Of a stretch of 64,000 nt of DNA, positions 53,897 to 62,184 are shown in pieces. The notes below the pieces were generated by a model. It saw nothing but the letters and a program-made list of their open reading frames with translations, was not told where the DNA came from and made no database searches. Position numbers and translations under genes: made by a program. Source of the stretch: Verrucomicrobiota bacterium (GTDB taxonomy: Bacteria; Verrucomicrobiota; Verrucomicrobiia; Limisphaerales; UBA9464); contig CANIZL010000013.1 in NCBI GenBank assembly GCA_947471985.1, positions 1 to 64,000 on the forward strand, given 5' to 3'. The first letter of the stretch is position 1. The number at the start of each line of letters is the position of its first letter.

Positions 53897-56842
53897 TCAC
53901 TTCCGATCCCGGCGCAGGTAGGCCAGCAGATCCGCTGCTTCTGGCGCGGTCAGCGACGCCAGCAGACCGTCCGGCATCGCGCTCTGGCTGGACTTCTCCA
54001 GTTTCAACACGGTGCTGCACAAAACGGTTTGATCGCCCGCCTCGGTGCGGAAGACGATCTCCCGGTCATCGGACCGCAGCACAAAACCATTCAGGCTCGT
54101 GCCATCCTTCAATTCCAGCAGGTGCAGCGCAAACTCCGGCGCAATGGCCAGGCTAGGCTGGAGGATATGCATCAGCAGCGTCGGAGCGTCGTACTTCTGT
54201 CCGATGAGGGTCAGTTCGGGTCCGAAATTGCGACCCTGTCCTTCGCTAACATGGCAGCGGGCACAATTGGGTCCCGTCTCGCTGCGGAATAGCGTGCGCC
54301 CGCGAACCACATCGCCGGTAATCCCGAGCACCAACGCCGGATCGACCGGTTCACCGAGGGTCGGGCGGATTTGATCGGGTCGCAGCAGATGCTGGAAAAG
54401 ATCGCGAGCCGAAGAATTCGGATGATTCAAGGCGCCCGCAATCACGTCTTCTCGCAGCGCACCCGGAGGCAATCCGCGGTTGAGCAGTGCGAGGGCGACC
54501 GCCGTGTTGGTAAGGGACGCCCGAATGGCGGTCGCCCGGAACGCACCGGCCGGCTGGGCCAGCAACGCCGTCACCGTGGCGGCGATACTCTGGGTGCTGT
54601 TGTTTTTGGCGGCGACGGCGGCCGCTTCGGCGGGCGGCGGTACCGTTTGCAGCCAGTCCCGCAACACGGCCAACCCGGCCTCATCCCGCAGTCGCGCGCC
54701 GAGGGCGGGCATGTGACCGCCACCGGCCGTGCTCGCCCGATAAAACAGGACGCTGCGCCACGGATCCTGCGGCGCCAGAATGCGTCCTTCCGGCAGGCCA
54801 AAGGTGCCCCGCAGGGGTTTCAAATCGAGGATGCGGAGTTCCTCCAACTTCAACTCGGCATTGAAATAAGCCAGCACAGCACCGCCCGCCCCAAAGCGAT
54901 GGCAGTGGGCACAATTGACGTTCAACCAACTGCGCGCCCGCACGTCCAGCGGAGCCGAGACATCGGCGGGGTCACAGAGCGTCGCCACCGGCTTCTCCGG
55001 AGCACGCGTTTCGCGGAGCAATCCCGCGCCCACCAACCGCGCCAATTCGTTCGTCGCCGTCCCGTTCAGCGGCTTGCCCGCCAACGCATCCCAGCCAAAC
55101 GCCAGCGTGGTGCCCGGCCAAAAATTGTGGCACCGCAAACACTCCGCCCGGCTGTGAAATCGCCAGACCTGTTCCCGCACCCCGCCCGGCGCCGCGGCAT
55201 CCTGCACGCGCAGGGTCACCGATTCCCCGGCGGCCGGCACCAACTCCGCGTCCGTCTGGGCTTCGTTCCAGCGATACGTATACGCTTGCCAGCTTTCGCC
55301 GTCCTGATGCAACACCTGCGTTTCCAGGTGACGACGACTGCCGGGATTGCCGGCGATCATCTCGAGCGAAAGCGTCTTGGCCACCACCGCGTTCGAAGGA
55401 AACGCCCACGACACCTCGGACCACGGATGCCCGCGATCCGTGGTGATGATCGAGTTTCCGGGCAAGCCCACCCAGCGTCGCGACGTCGCGTGATCCGCCC
55501 ATTGGGTGGCCACCGGACGGTACTCCTCCACACCCGCCGCCGGCACCTGGCGCGCCAGATCCAAAAACAGGCCGGTCTCACTCAAACGCCGCGGAAATCC
55601 CACGGTCGCCGGGCGGACTTCGTTGCGCACGAGACGGTAAATGCCGGAATCCGGACGTCCTTCCCGATGATCAAGCACCAGCATTTCGCCGTCCGCCGCC
55701 GACGTGAAGTTCACAACCTTCAGCGTGGTGTCGCAGATTTCCCGTTGATCGAGCAGCCGGGTTCCGTCGTGGTGCAGCGCCCAGATTTTGCCGGTTTCCC
55801 AATCGCCGTAAACATACGCGCCGCGCAGTTCCGCCAACTGTTTACCCTCATAAAAGGTGCCGCCGGTAATACTGGCCGCCTCACTATGGGGATGCGCCAT
55901 GACCGGCGCGGAAATGGGCGTCGGCGGGTCGATCTCCGGATAAATCAACTGCGGGCCTTCCATACGACTCCAGCCGCCGTTGTAGCCGGCCGTCACGCGA
56001 TGAATGGTTTCCCACAATTCCCAACCGACATCGCCAACCCACAACGCGCCGTCCGGCGCAAAACTGGTCCGCCACGGATTGCGAAATCCATACGCCCAGA
56101 CTTCCGGCCGCGCGCCGGGGCGATTGCGAAAGGGATTATCCTGCGGCGCCGAATAGTTCTTTCCGTCTGCCGGATGATCGACATCAATCCGCAAAATCGA
56201 ACTCATCAAATCGCTGATATCCTGCCCGGTGCGCAGCGGATCCGGGGGCGCCGGCGATTCACTGTCGCCCGTGCTGATGTACAGCATGCCGTCCGGGCCG
56301 AACTTCAGGGAACTCCCGCTGTGTCCCCCGCCCCGCCAATGAATGATCGGCAACTCCGAGGCCAGATCGAGCCGGGGCGGCGTGGTCGTGTCCACCCGGA
56401 AGCGGCTGACCCGCGTCCCGTCCGGAGTCGCGTCCTCCGTCTGATAGGCGATGTAGAGGAAATGGTTCGTGGCGAACCCGGGGTGAAAGGCAAAACCCAG
56501 TGATTGCTTGAAGGGCCGCGCCTGGCCATCGCCGGTTTTCGACAGATCCCCCATCGCATCCGCCGAGGCGGGATCGGCCTGGTTGCAGAACGAAAGCATA
56601 GGGCCGTTGTGCCCCAGCACAAAATAGCGTCCGAGGCTCGGTTCCCAGACCAGGTCAACCGGCTCCGGGAACCCCAGTCGCGGGAATACCCGTTCCACCC
56701 GGCACGGCGCGGGCGGCTCCGGCGAACCTTGAATCTGGGAATTGACCCACGGCGTGCGCGTCGCGGCCAGACCCAAAACGCTGCAGCACCCCAGCACCAC
56801 GGACCGGAGACCCGTCCGATTCCACCACTGTTTTCGCTTCAT
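53897..56842 (-). CDS. PQQ-dependent sugar dehydrogenase-like/cytochrome c protein
   Basis: From ATG 56842 (ATGA overlap with the amidohydrolase stop) the product is 981 residues with a signal peptide (SVVLGCCSVLGLAA). The N-terminal 420 residues are a soluble glucose dehydrogenase-type beta-propeller (FPRLGFPEPVDLVWEP, HPGFATNHFLYIAY, GGGHSGSSLKFGPDGMLYISTGD, YGFRNPWRTSFAPDGALWVGDVG). The rest holds three c-type haem sites, CLRCH, CAHCH and CARCH, the last in a GPNCARCHVSEGQGRNFGPELTLIG module that PVC proteins share. It should oxidise a sugar or related alcohol in the periplasm and pass electrons to its haems; substrate and PQQ use are inference. The frame to 56974 is rejected. Confidence 0.9.
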   Translation of the reverse strand: MKRKQWWNRTGLRSVVLGCCSVLGLAATRTPWVNSQIQGSPEPPAPCRVERVFPRLGFPEPVDLVWEPSLGRYFVLGHNGPMLSFCNQADPASADAMGDLSKTGDGQARPFKQSLGFAFHPGFATNHFLYIAYQTEDATPDGTRVSRFRVDTTTPPRLDLASELPIIHWRGGGHSGSSLKFGPDGMLYISTGDSESPAPPDPLRTGQDISDLMSSILRIDVDHPADGKNYSAPQDNPFRNRPGARPEVWAYGFRNPWRTSFAPDGALWVGDVGWELWETIHRVTAGYNGGWSRMEGPQLIYPEIDPPTPISAPVMAHPHSEAASITGGTFYEGKQLAELRGAYVYGDWETGKIWALHHDGTRLLDQREICDTTLKVVNFTSAADGEMLVLDHREGRPDSGIYRLVRNEVRPATVGFPRRLSETGLFLDLARQVPAAGVEEYRPVATQWADHATSRRWVGLPGNSIITTDRGHPWSEVSWAFPSNAVVAKTLSLEMIAGNPGSRRHLETQVLHQDGESWQAYTYRWNEAQTDAELVPAAGESVTLRVQDAAAPGGVREQVWRFHSRAECLRCHNFWPGTTLAFGWDALAGKPLNGTATNELARLVGAGLLRETRAPEKPVATLCDPADVSAPLDVRARSWLNVNCAHCHRFGAGGAVLAYFNAELKLEELRILDLKPLRGTFGLPEGRILAPQDPWRSVLFYRASTAGGGHMPALGARLRDEAGLAVLRDWLQTVPPPAEAAAVAAKNNSTQSIAATVTALLAQPAGAFRATAIRASLTNTAVALALLNRGLPPGALREDVIAGALNHPNSSARDLFQHLLRPDQIRPTLGEPVDPALVLGITGDVVRGRTLFRSETGPNCARCHVSEGQGRNFGPELTLIGQKYDAPTLLMHILQPSLAIAPEFALHLLELKDGTSLNGFVLRSDDREIVFRTEAGDQTVLCSTVLKLEKSSQSAMPDGLLASLTAPEAADLLAYLRRDRK

Positions 56843-57777
56843 GCGAGCTTCAATTGATACGCTTTTTGCGCGTTGCGACGGAAGCATCGGTCTTCCGCGC
56901 CGTGCGCTTGAAAATAATCGCGGGCAATGCCCACCACCGTGGCGAGCGACGCAAATCGCGCACTGACCGGCCAATTCGAACCAAACACCAATCGGTCCAG
57001 CCCAAAGGCATCCTTCATCACGTCAAACGTGGGTCGGTAAAAGTCGGCATCCCGCGGGGCCGTGCCGTCGGTCTTGCCCGTGCCTTCCACGTACCCGCTG
57101 AATTTCATGTAGACCTGCGGATGCCGGGCCACCGCTTCGATGCCCTTGCGCCACCCGGGATCCGGAGTCCGGCCGTCGATGCGCACGTTGGCGGAGTGAT
57201 CGATCACCAGGCGCAATTGCGGCACGCGGCGGGCAAATTCGTCGATCAAACCGAGCTGTTCCGGCCCGATCAACACGTCCGCCGTGAGCCCGCGTTCGGC
57301 CAGGGCCTGACAATCCCGCATGAATCCCGCGTCCTCCAGGCGCGCCGGACCGTCCCAAGTGCCGATCCGAATGCCCCGGAACCGCCGATCCACCGCGTCA
57401 CGGGCCAGCAGGTCCGCGAACCCCGGACGCCCCGGCTTCAAATGTCCGACGAGGCCGATCAGAAACGGTGAGCGAGTGGCGAGATCGAGCACCCACCGAT
57501 TATCCTGCTCCCACGCGCTCGCCTCGACGACCAGCGTGCCCGTGATCCCGAGGGGACGAGCCAGCGCTTCGTACTCCGCCGGCAGTATCGATCGATACAA
57601 AAAGGCATCATTGGCCGCCGGCCACGGCACGCCCGCCGGCCGGGTCGGATCGTAGAAATGGGTGTGGGTATCGAGGATCCCCACCCCGCGGTTCGGATGG
57701 GATTGGACACAACCGGCTGCGAGCGTCGCGCCGGTGGCCGCCAACGTCCGCCCGAGAAAATGCCGCCGAGAGATCAT
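56839..57777 (-). CDS. Amidohydrolase family (TIM-barrel) hydrolase
   Basis: The product has 312 residues. Its N-terminus combines a Tat-like motif (SRRHFLGRTLAATGATLAAGC) with a lipobox-type Cys, so it is exported and possibly lipidated. The body is an amidohydrolase-2 barrel: the metal site HTH in GILDTHTHFYDP, VVEASAWEQDNRWVL, GHLKPGRPGF, a His in VIDHSANVRID, and the closing Asp/Asn region RLVFGSNWPVS. Relatives hydrolyse lactones or cyclic carboxylates (for example L-fuconolactonase-like enzymes). Translational coupling (ATGA) to the downstream sugar-dehydrogenase-like gene fits a pathway in which the oxidised sugar lactone is opened by this enzyme (inference). Confidence 0.9.
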   Translation of the reverse strand: MISRRHFLGRTLAATGATLAAGCVQSHPNRGVGILDTHTHFYDPTRPAGVPWPAANDAFLYRSILPAEYEALARPLGITGTLVVEASAWEQDNRWVLDLATRSPFLIGLVGHLKPGRPGFADLLARDAVDRRFRGIRIGTWDGPARLEDAGFMRDCQALAERGLTADVLIGPEQLGLIDEFARRVPQLRLVIDHSANVRIDGRTPDPGWRKGIEAVARHPQVYMKFSGYVEGTGKTDGTAPRDADFYRPTFDVMKDAFGLDRLVFGSNWPVSARFASLATVVGIARDYFQAHGAEDRCFRRNAQKAYQLKLA

Positions 57778-58143
57778 CCCGGGAGTTAGTCACGTGCCCG
57801 GCTCCGGCGGAAGTGTGTCTGGGAAAAAATTTCCGGTCCTTTCAACGAAGCACGCGGAGTCACAGTGGGGTCACGCGGAGACGCGGAGGAAGAGAGAAAA
57901 ACGCAGCCATTGTGCCCTCTTCTCCACTCCGCGCCTCCGCGTGCAAAAACCCCATCCCCGCCCACTCTTCAGGAGACTCATGCGACGACACAACAACGCT
58001 GAAAAATGGAGCAAAACGCAGCCTTCGAGCCTTCTTCTCCTCTCCGCGCCTCCGCGCCTCCGCGTGCCAAAAATCCCCTCCCCCTTCGCGTGCCACCCCA
58101 CGACACACTTGCCGAACCGCCCGCCGCCCCGTGAGGTTGGCCC
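57778..58143. other. Intergenic region with palindromic and direct repeats
   Basis: This 366-bp gap between divergent genes holds a large imperfect palindrome (57872-57943) and a second copy of its right half (58015-58067). Small frames across it are repeat-derived. Promoters for both neighbours are expected but not identifiable. Confidence 0.55.
57872..58067. repeat. Purine-rich inverted repeat with duplicated right arm
   Basis: The left arm CACGCGGAGACGCGGAGG at 57872-57889 (purine-rich through AAGAG) pairs imperfectly with CTCCGCGCCTCCGCGTG at 57927-57943. The right half, from AACGCAGCC through CTCTTCTCC to CCTCCGCGTGC, recurs directly at 58015-58067. The same element is thus present as one full inverted copy and one extra half, resembling a solo miniature element. 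Confidence 0.65.
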
Positions 58144-58449
58144 ATGCTGATCGTTCAGGTGCACGTCCAGGTTCTTCCCGAAGCGGTGACCGCCTTCATC
58201 GAGGCCACGCACGCCAACGCCCGTGCGTCGCTGACCGAGCCAGGCATTGCCCGCTTCGATGTCCTCCAGCAATCCGACGACCCCACCCGCTTCCTCCTCA
58301 TCGAAGCCTATCGCGACGACGACGCCCCCGCCCGGCACAAGGCGACGACGCACTACACGGTGTGGCGCGACACCGTGGCGCCGCTGATGGCGCAACCCCG
58401 CACCAGCGTGAAATATCACGACATCCATTACCCGGATTCCGCCCGCTAA
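58144..58449 (+). CDS. Antibiotic biosynthesis monooxygenase-domain protein
   Basis: The product has 101 residues of the ABM/YgiN/LsrG dimeric ferredoxin-like fold: [71 protein letters not shown]. The conserved pieces are the [11 protein letters not shown] strand, FLLIEAYRD and the His in RHKATTHY. Members act on quinones or signal molecules or degrade autoinducers; nothing here decides the substrate. rnhC begins 10 bp downstream on the same strand, so they may share a transcript. Confidence 0.88.
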   Translation: MLIVQVHVQVLPEAVTAFIEATHANARASLTEPGIARFDVLQQSDDPTRFLLIEAYRDDDAPARHKATTHYTVWRDTVAPLMAQPRTSVKYHDIHYPDSAR

Positions 58450-58459
58450 CCTCCGCCTC

Positions 58460-59416
58460 ATGACCAGTTACACCGCCAAATTGACCGAAGCCCAGGCCAC
58501 CGCCCTGGAAGCACTGGTCCGCGATGGCAGTTACGAATTGCGGGAAGTGCCCTACGCCCGATTCAGCGGAGCGCGGAAGGATCACAACGTCACCTATTAC
58601 ACCTCCGGCAAACTCGTCGTCCAGGGCAAGGGCACGCGGGAGTTTGTCGAGTTCGTCCTCGAGCCGCAGATCCTCGGTGCCGCCAAATTGGGGTACGAAA
58701 CCGTCTTGGATCCCACCCTGATCGATCCCCGAATCGGCGTGGATGAATCCGGCAAGGGCGACTTCTTCGGCCCGCTCTGTGTGGCCGCCGTGTATGTGAA
58801 CGAACGCGTGCTGGAATCGTGGAAGACCGCCGGGGTCCGGGATTCCAAGAGCGTTTCCAGCGACGCCCAAATCGGGAAGCTCGCGAGGGTGATCCGCGAA
58901 ACCCCGGGCTGCGTGGTCGATGTGATCACCATCGGCAACGAAGCCTACAACCGCATGCACGCGGACAACGGATCGGTCAACCGCGTGCTCGCCTGGGGCC
59001 ACGCCCGGGTCATCGAGAATCTCCTGAGCCAGGGCCCGCGACTGAACCCGCCCCCCGTCCGGGCCATCAGCGATCAATTCGCGGCCGACAAAAGCACCGT
59101 GGAGCGGGCCTTGATGAAGCTGGGCAAAAACCTGACCCTCGAACAACGCCACAAAGCGGAAGCCGATATGGCCGTGGCGGCCGCGTCGATCGTTGCCCGC
59201 CACGAATTCGTCAGCCGCCTGGCGTCGCTGGAAAAAACCTACGGAGTGCCGCTGCCCAAAGGCGCCTCGCCGGCCGTGGAAGCCGCCGCGCGAACCTTTG
59301 TGGAGCGCCACGGAGCGGACGCGCTGCCGAAGGTGGCCAAGATGCATTTCCGCACCAGCTACCGCGTCCTCGGCCTCCCCGAACCCGCCAAAGTGGAGTG
59401 GACCCGCCGGGGATAG
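58460..59416 (+). CDS. rnhC: Ribonuclease HIII
   Basis: RNase HIII cleaves the RNA strand of RNA-DNA hybrids. At 318 residues it has the family's N-terminal substrate-binding extension (TBP-like, residues 1-85) before the catalytic core. The core starts IGVDESGKGDFFGPLCVAAV, with catalytic Asp95 and Glu96, where the GK after ESG marks HIII rather than HII. Further acidic residues lie in VRDSKSVS and the AISDQFAAD segment, and AEADMAVAAASIVARHEFV matches the family. It ends in TAG and converges with hprK; a single hairpin of the repeat family lies between them. Confidence 0.95.
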   Translation: MTSYTAKLTEAQATALEALVRDGSYELREVPYARFSGARKDHNVTYYTSGKLVVQGKGTREFVEFVLEPQILGAAKLGYETVLDPTLIDPRIGVDESGKGDFFGPLCVAAVYVNERVLESWKTAGVRDSKSVSSDAQIGKLARVIRETPGCVVDVITIGNEAYNRMHADNGSVNRVLAWGHARVIENLLSQGPRLNPPPVRAISDQFAADKSTVERALMKLGKNLTLEQRHKAEADMAVAAASIVARHEFVSRLASLEKTYGVPLPKGASPAVEAAARTFVERHGADALPKVAKMHFRTSYRVLGLPEPAKVEWTRRG

Positions 59417-59429
59417 AAATCCCGCCCGG

Positions 59430-59443
59430 CCGGATAAATCCGG
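59430..59443. repeat. Solitary hairpin 1 of the three-hairpin repeat
   Basis: CCGGATAAATCCGG, the inverse form of hairpin 1, lies 13 bp after rnhC and is followed by GGGACTCCGAGCC. Hairpins 2 and 3 are absent. Sitting between two convergent genes (rnhC and hprK), it could act as a weak bidirectional terminator. Confidence 0.6.
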
Positions 59444-59489
59444 GACTCCGAGCCTGGGGCTCCCGTCCGGAGACCGCCCCGCCCCGGAA

Positions 59490-60446
59490 CTAACTCTCCC
59501 GCGCTTTTCGGGCTTTCATCGCTAGGGACTGCCGGGCGGACAGGGTTTCGGCGGGATTCAAGCCGGTGAAACGGACCTTGGCGTGCAGGGCGGCTACTTC
59601 GATCAGTCGGGCCAGGTCGCGACCCGGTCGGACCGGCAGTTCCATGTACGGTATCTTCTGCCCGAGCAGTTCCGTGTACCGTTGTTCCAGACCGAGGCGC
59701 TCGACTTCCACAATGCCGTCCCAGGGCATCAGGCGGACCACCAGGTCCACCCGCTTTTCCAAGCGGATCGCCGCCACACCGAACGTCGCCGCCACGTCAA
59801 TGATCCCAATGCCCCGGACCTCCATCAGGTTGCGGGTCACTTCGCCGCTGTAGCCGTAGACTTCGTCGCCGTCCTGCAGGCGCAGCTTGGTGATGTCGTC
59901 CGCCACCAGCGAGTAGCCCCGCTCCAGCAGGCCCAGCACGGCTTCGCTCTTGCCAATGCCGCTCTCGCCCTGAATCACGACCCCGATTCCCTGGATGTCC
60001 GCCATGCAGCCGTGGCACGAACCACGCGGGGCAAACAGTTCATCCAAGGCTAGCGTCGCCAGGTTGATGAAGTTCATGGTGACCAGGCCCGTGCGGAACA
60101 ACGGCACCCCGGCCGCCTCCGCTTCCTGCAGAAATTCCGGGCTGGTGCGCAGGCGACGGCACACGACGGCACAGGGAATGTGAGTCCGGAAGAATTCACG
60201 ACAGCGCTGTTCCCGCAGCGGTGTCTCCAGGGAGCGCAGGTAGGCCGTCTCGACATTACCAATCACCTGCACCCGCTTCGGGGCGAAATACCGGTCAAAG
60301 CCCGCCAGCTTCAGTCCGGGCCGATTCACCGTGGGTTCGCGGATAATCCGACCGAAACCCTTTTGCCCCGTCAACGGTCGCAATCCCAACTCCGCACCAT
60401 GCGAATTAAAAAATTCGCCCACCGTGATCGTTTTGCCCTCGGACAT
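59490..60446 (-). CDS. hprK: HPr kinase/phosphorylase
   Basis: HprK phosphorylates a serine on HPr and, in reverse, removes it, linking sugar status to carbon control. From ATG 60446 it has 318 residues, normal length. The Walker A is GESGIGKS at about 160-167, the catalytic-region His precedes it in HGCMADIQGIGVVIQ (about 145), and the HprK signature EVRGIGIIDVAATFG follows. The N-terminal domain (TVGEFFNSHGAELGLRPLTGQKGF) is intact. No ptsH or ptsI is in this window. The frame extends to 60770 but would overlap lipA. The 121 bp between the two divergent starts should hold both promoters. Confidence 0.95.
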   Translation of the reverse strand: MSEGKTITVGEFFNSHGAELGLRPLTGQKGFGRIIREPTVNRPGLKLAGFDRYFAPKRVQVIGNVETAYLRSLETPLREQRCREFFRTHIPCAVVCRRLRTSPEFLQEAEAAGVPLFRTGLVTMNFINLATLALDELFAPRGSCHGCMADIQGIGVVIQGESGIGKSEAVLGLLERGYSLVADDITKLRLQDGDEVYGYSGEVTRNLMEVRGIGIIDVAATFGVAAIRLEKRVDLVVRLMPWDGIVEVERLGLEQRYTELLGQKIPYMELPVRPGRDLARLIEVAALHAKVRFTGLNPAETLSARQSLAMKARKARES

Positions 60447-60567
60447 CCCACCAACGGAGCACGCCCGGCCGGTCCCGGCCAGTCCCCGTTGCGGGGTCCC
60501 GCTCGGCCGCCCGGAAGGTGCGAGGACGAGTTGCCCGCGCCCGGCATGCCCCCCAAGATGCGGGCGG

Positions 60568-61500
60568 ATGAGTTCGTGTTCCTCGTCAATCTCGCCGTCC
60601 CGCGGTGGCACCGCAGCGGCCGCGTCCATCCCGCTCACCCCGGGATCACGTCCGCGCCTGCCCGAGTGGCTCAAGGTCCAACTGCCCACGTCCAGCGCCT
60701 TCACCCGCACCCGCACGTTGCTGGAGGATCTGAAACTCCACACGGTGTGCGAAAGCGCCCGGTGTCCCAATCATTGGGAATGCTGGAGCAAGGGCACGGC
60801 CACCTTCATGATCGCCGGCGATCGCTGCACCCGCGCGTGCGGTTTCTGCGCCGTCAGCACCGCCCGGCCACTGGCACTCGAGGACGATGAACCCCGTCGG
60901 GTCGCCGAAGCCACCCGGCGTCTGGCCCTCCGCCACGTCGTCATCACCGCGGTGGCGCGCGACGATCTCGCCGATGGCGGGGCCGCCCATTTCCAACGCA
61001 CCATCGAGGCCGTACGCGAACTCAATCCCGGCATCACCATCGAGGTGTTGACCCCGGATTTCCTGGATCGTGATTTCGCCCTCGACCTAGTCGTCGCGGC
61101 CCGTCCCCACATTTTCAATCACAACGTCGAGACCGTCCGCCGCCTCACCCCGTCGGTTCGCCATCGGGCGACGTACGACCGTTCCCTCACCGTCCTGCGC
61201 AAGGTGAAGGATCGCTTGGAACAGGCGGTGCACACCAAATCCGGGCTCATGCTCGGCCTGGGCGAAACCGAGGCCGAAGTGCTCGAAACCATGCGCGATC
61301 TGCGCGCGCACCGGGTCGATAACCTCACGCTGGGGCAATATCTCCAGCCGACCCTCAAGCATTTGCCCGTGCTGGAATTCATCCACCCGGATCAATTCGC
61401 CCGTTTGAAGCGCGAGGGTGAAGCGATGGGGTTCGCGCACGTCGCCAGCGGGCCGCTGGTCCGCAGTTCGTATCACGCGGATGAATTCATCCCGCACTGA
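60568..61500 (+). CDS. lipA: Lipoyl synthase
   Basis: LipA is a radical-SAM enzyme that inserts two sulfurs into octanoyl groups on E2 and GcvH proteins. From ATG 60568 the product is 310 residues. The auxiliary cluster Cys set is CESARCPNHWEC and the SAM cluster motif is CTRACGFC. VTAVARDDLADGGAAHF, VETVRRLTPSVRHRATYDRSL, KSGLMLGLGE and the late LGQYLQPTLKHLPV are family motifs, and the closing RSSYHADEF matches LipA ends. Divergent from hprK; the MBL-fold gene follows 57 bp later on the same strand. Confidence 0.95.
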   Translation: MSSCSSSISPSRGGTAAAASIPLTPGSRPRLPEWLKVQLPTSSAFTRTRTLLEDLKLHTVCESARCPNHWECWSKGTATFMIAGDRCTRACGFCAVSTARPLALEDDEPRRVAEATRRLALRHVVITAVARDDLADGGAAHFQRTIEAVRELNPGITIEVLTPDFLDRDFALDLVVAARPHIFNHNVETVRRLTPSVRHRATYDRSLTVLRKVKDRLEQAVHTKSGLMLGLGETEAEVLETMRDLRAHRVDNLTLGQYLQPTLKHLPVLEFIHPDQFARLKREGEAMGFAHVASGPLVRSSYHADEFIPH

Positions 61501-61557
61501 CGCGGACGGTCGGCGCCCAATCCGAAATCAACCCGCCCCCGCGGGCTTCCGCCAGTA

Positions 61558-62154
61558 ATGACCGCCCAACCGGGCCCGGACCAACCCATCGCAGGCGTCT
61601 TCCGGTGGAATGTCTACTCGCCGGAACACAAGGTCGATTTGACCGCCCTCGTCGTCGAGTCGCCCGCCGGGTGGGTGATTTTCGACCCAATTCCGCCGGT
61701 CCTGACCGACTGGGAGGCGCAGTTCCCCAGGCAACGTCCCACGGCCCTGGTCGTGACCAACGCCAACCACGCCCGCGCCGGCGCCGAAGCGCGAGCCCGC
61801 TGGTCCTGCCCAATCTACGGACCCGCCGAACTCGGCGACGAACTCCCCCTCACGCGCACGGTCGTTCCCCCGGAATGTCCCCTACCCGGTTGGGAAACCT
61901 TTTCCTTGATTGGCGGGGCACCCGGGGAAACCGCCTGGATCCTGCCGGCGCGGTCCCTGGTAATTTTCGGCGACGCCGTCGTCAACCTCCCCACCCGCGG
62001 CCTGGAACTGCTGCCTGACAAATACTGCACTGATCCCGCGCAACTACGCACGCAACTGCGACTCCTGCTCGCCCGGGATTTTGCCCGGGCGCTCTTCGCC
62101 CACGGCACGCCTCTCGTGACCGACGCCACCGCGCGGCTCAGAGCGCTCTTGTAA
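61558..62154 (+). CDS. MBL-fold protein lacking the metal-binding motif
   Basis: The product has 198 residues and follows the metallo-beta-lactamase fold (VDLTALVVESPAGWVIFDPIPPVLTDWE, then ALVVTNANHARAGAEARARWSCPIYGPAEL, WILPARSLVIFGDAVV and ALFAHGTPLVTDA). The usual HxHxDH signature is reduced to NANHARAG: only one His of the motif remains, and the Asp is missing. The later His in FAHGTP and the Asp in FGDAVV are kept. It is therefore probably not a normal two-metal hydrolase. It lies between lipA and the lolC/E gene on the same strand, 57 bp after lipA and 30 bp before the next gene. Confidence 0.8.
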   Translation: MTAQPGPDQPIAGVFRWNVYSPEHKVDLTALVVESPAGWVIFDPIPPVLTDWEAQFPRQRPTALVVTNANHARAGAEARARWSCPIYGPAELGDELPLTRTVVPPECPLPGWETFSLIGGAPGETAWILPARSLVIFGDAVVNLPTRGLELLPDKYCTDPAQLRTQLRLLLARDFARALFAHGTPLVTDATARLRALL

Positions 62155-62184
62155 CCGCCACGCTCACTCGCCATCGTCCCCGCC

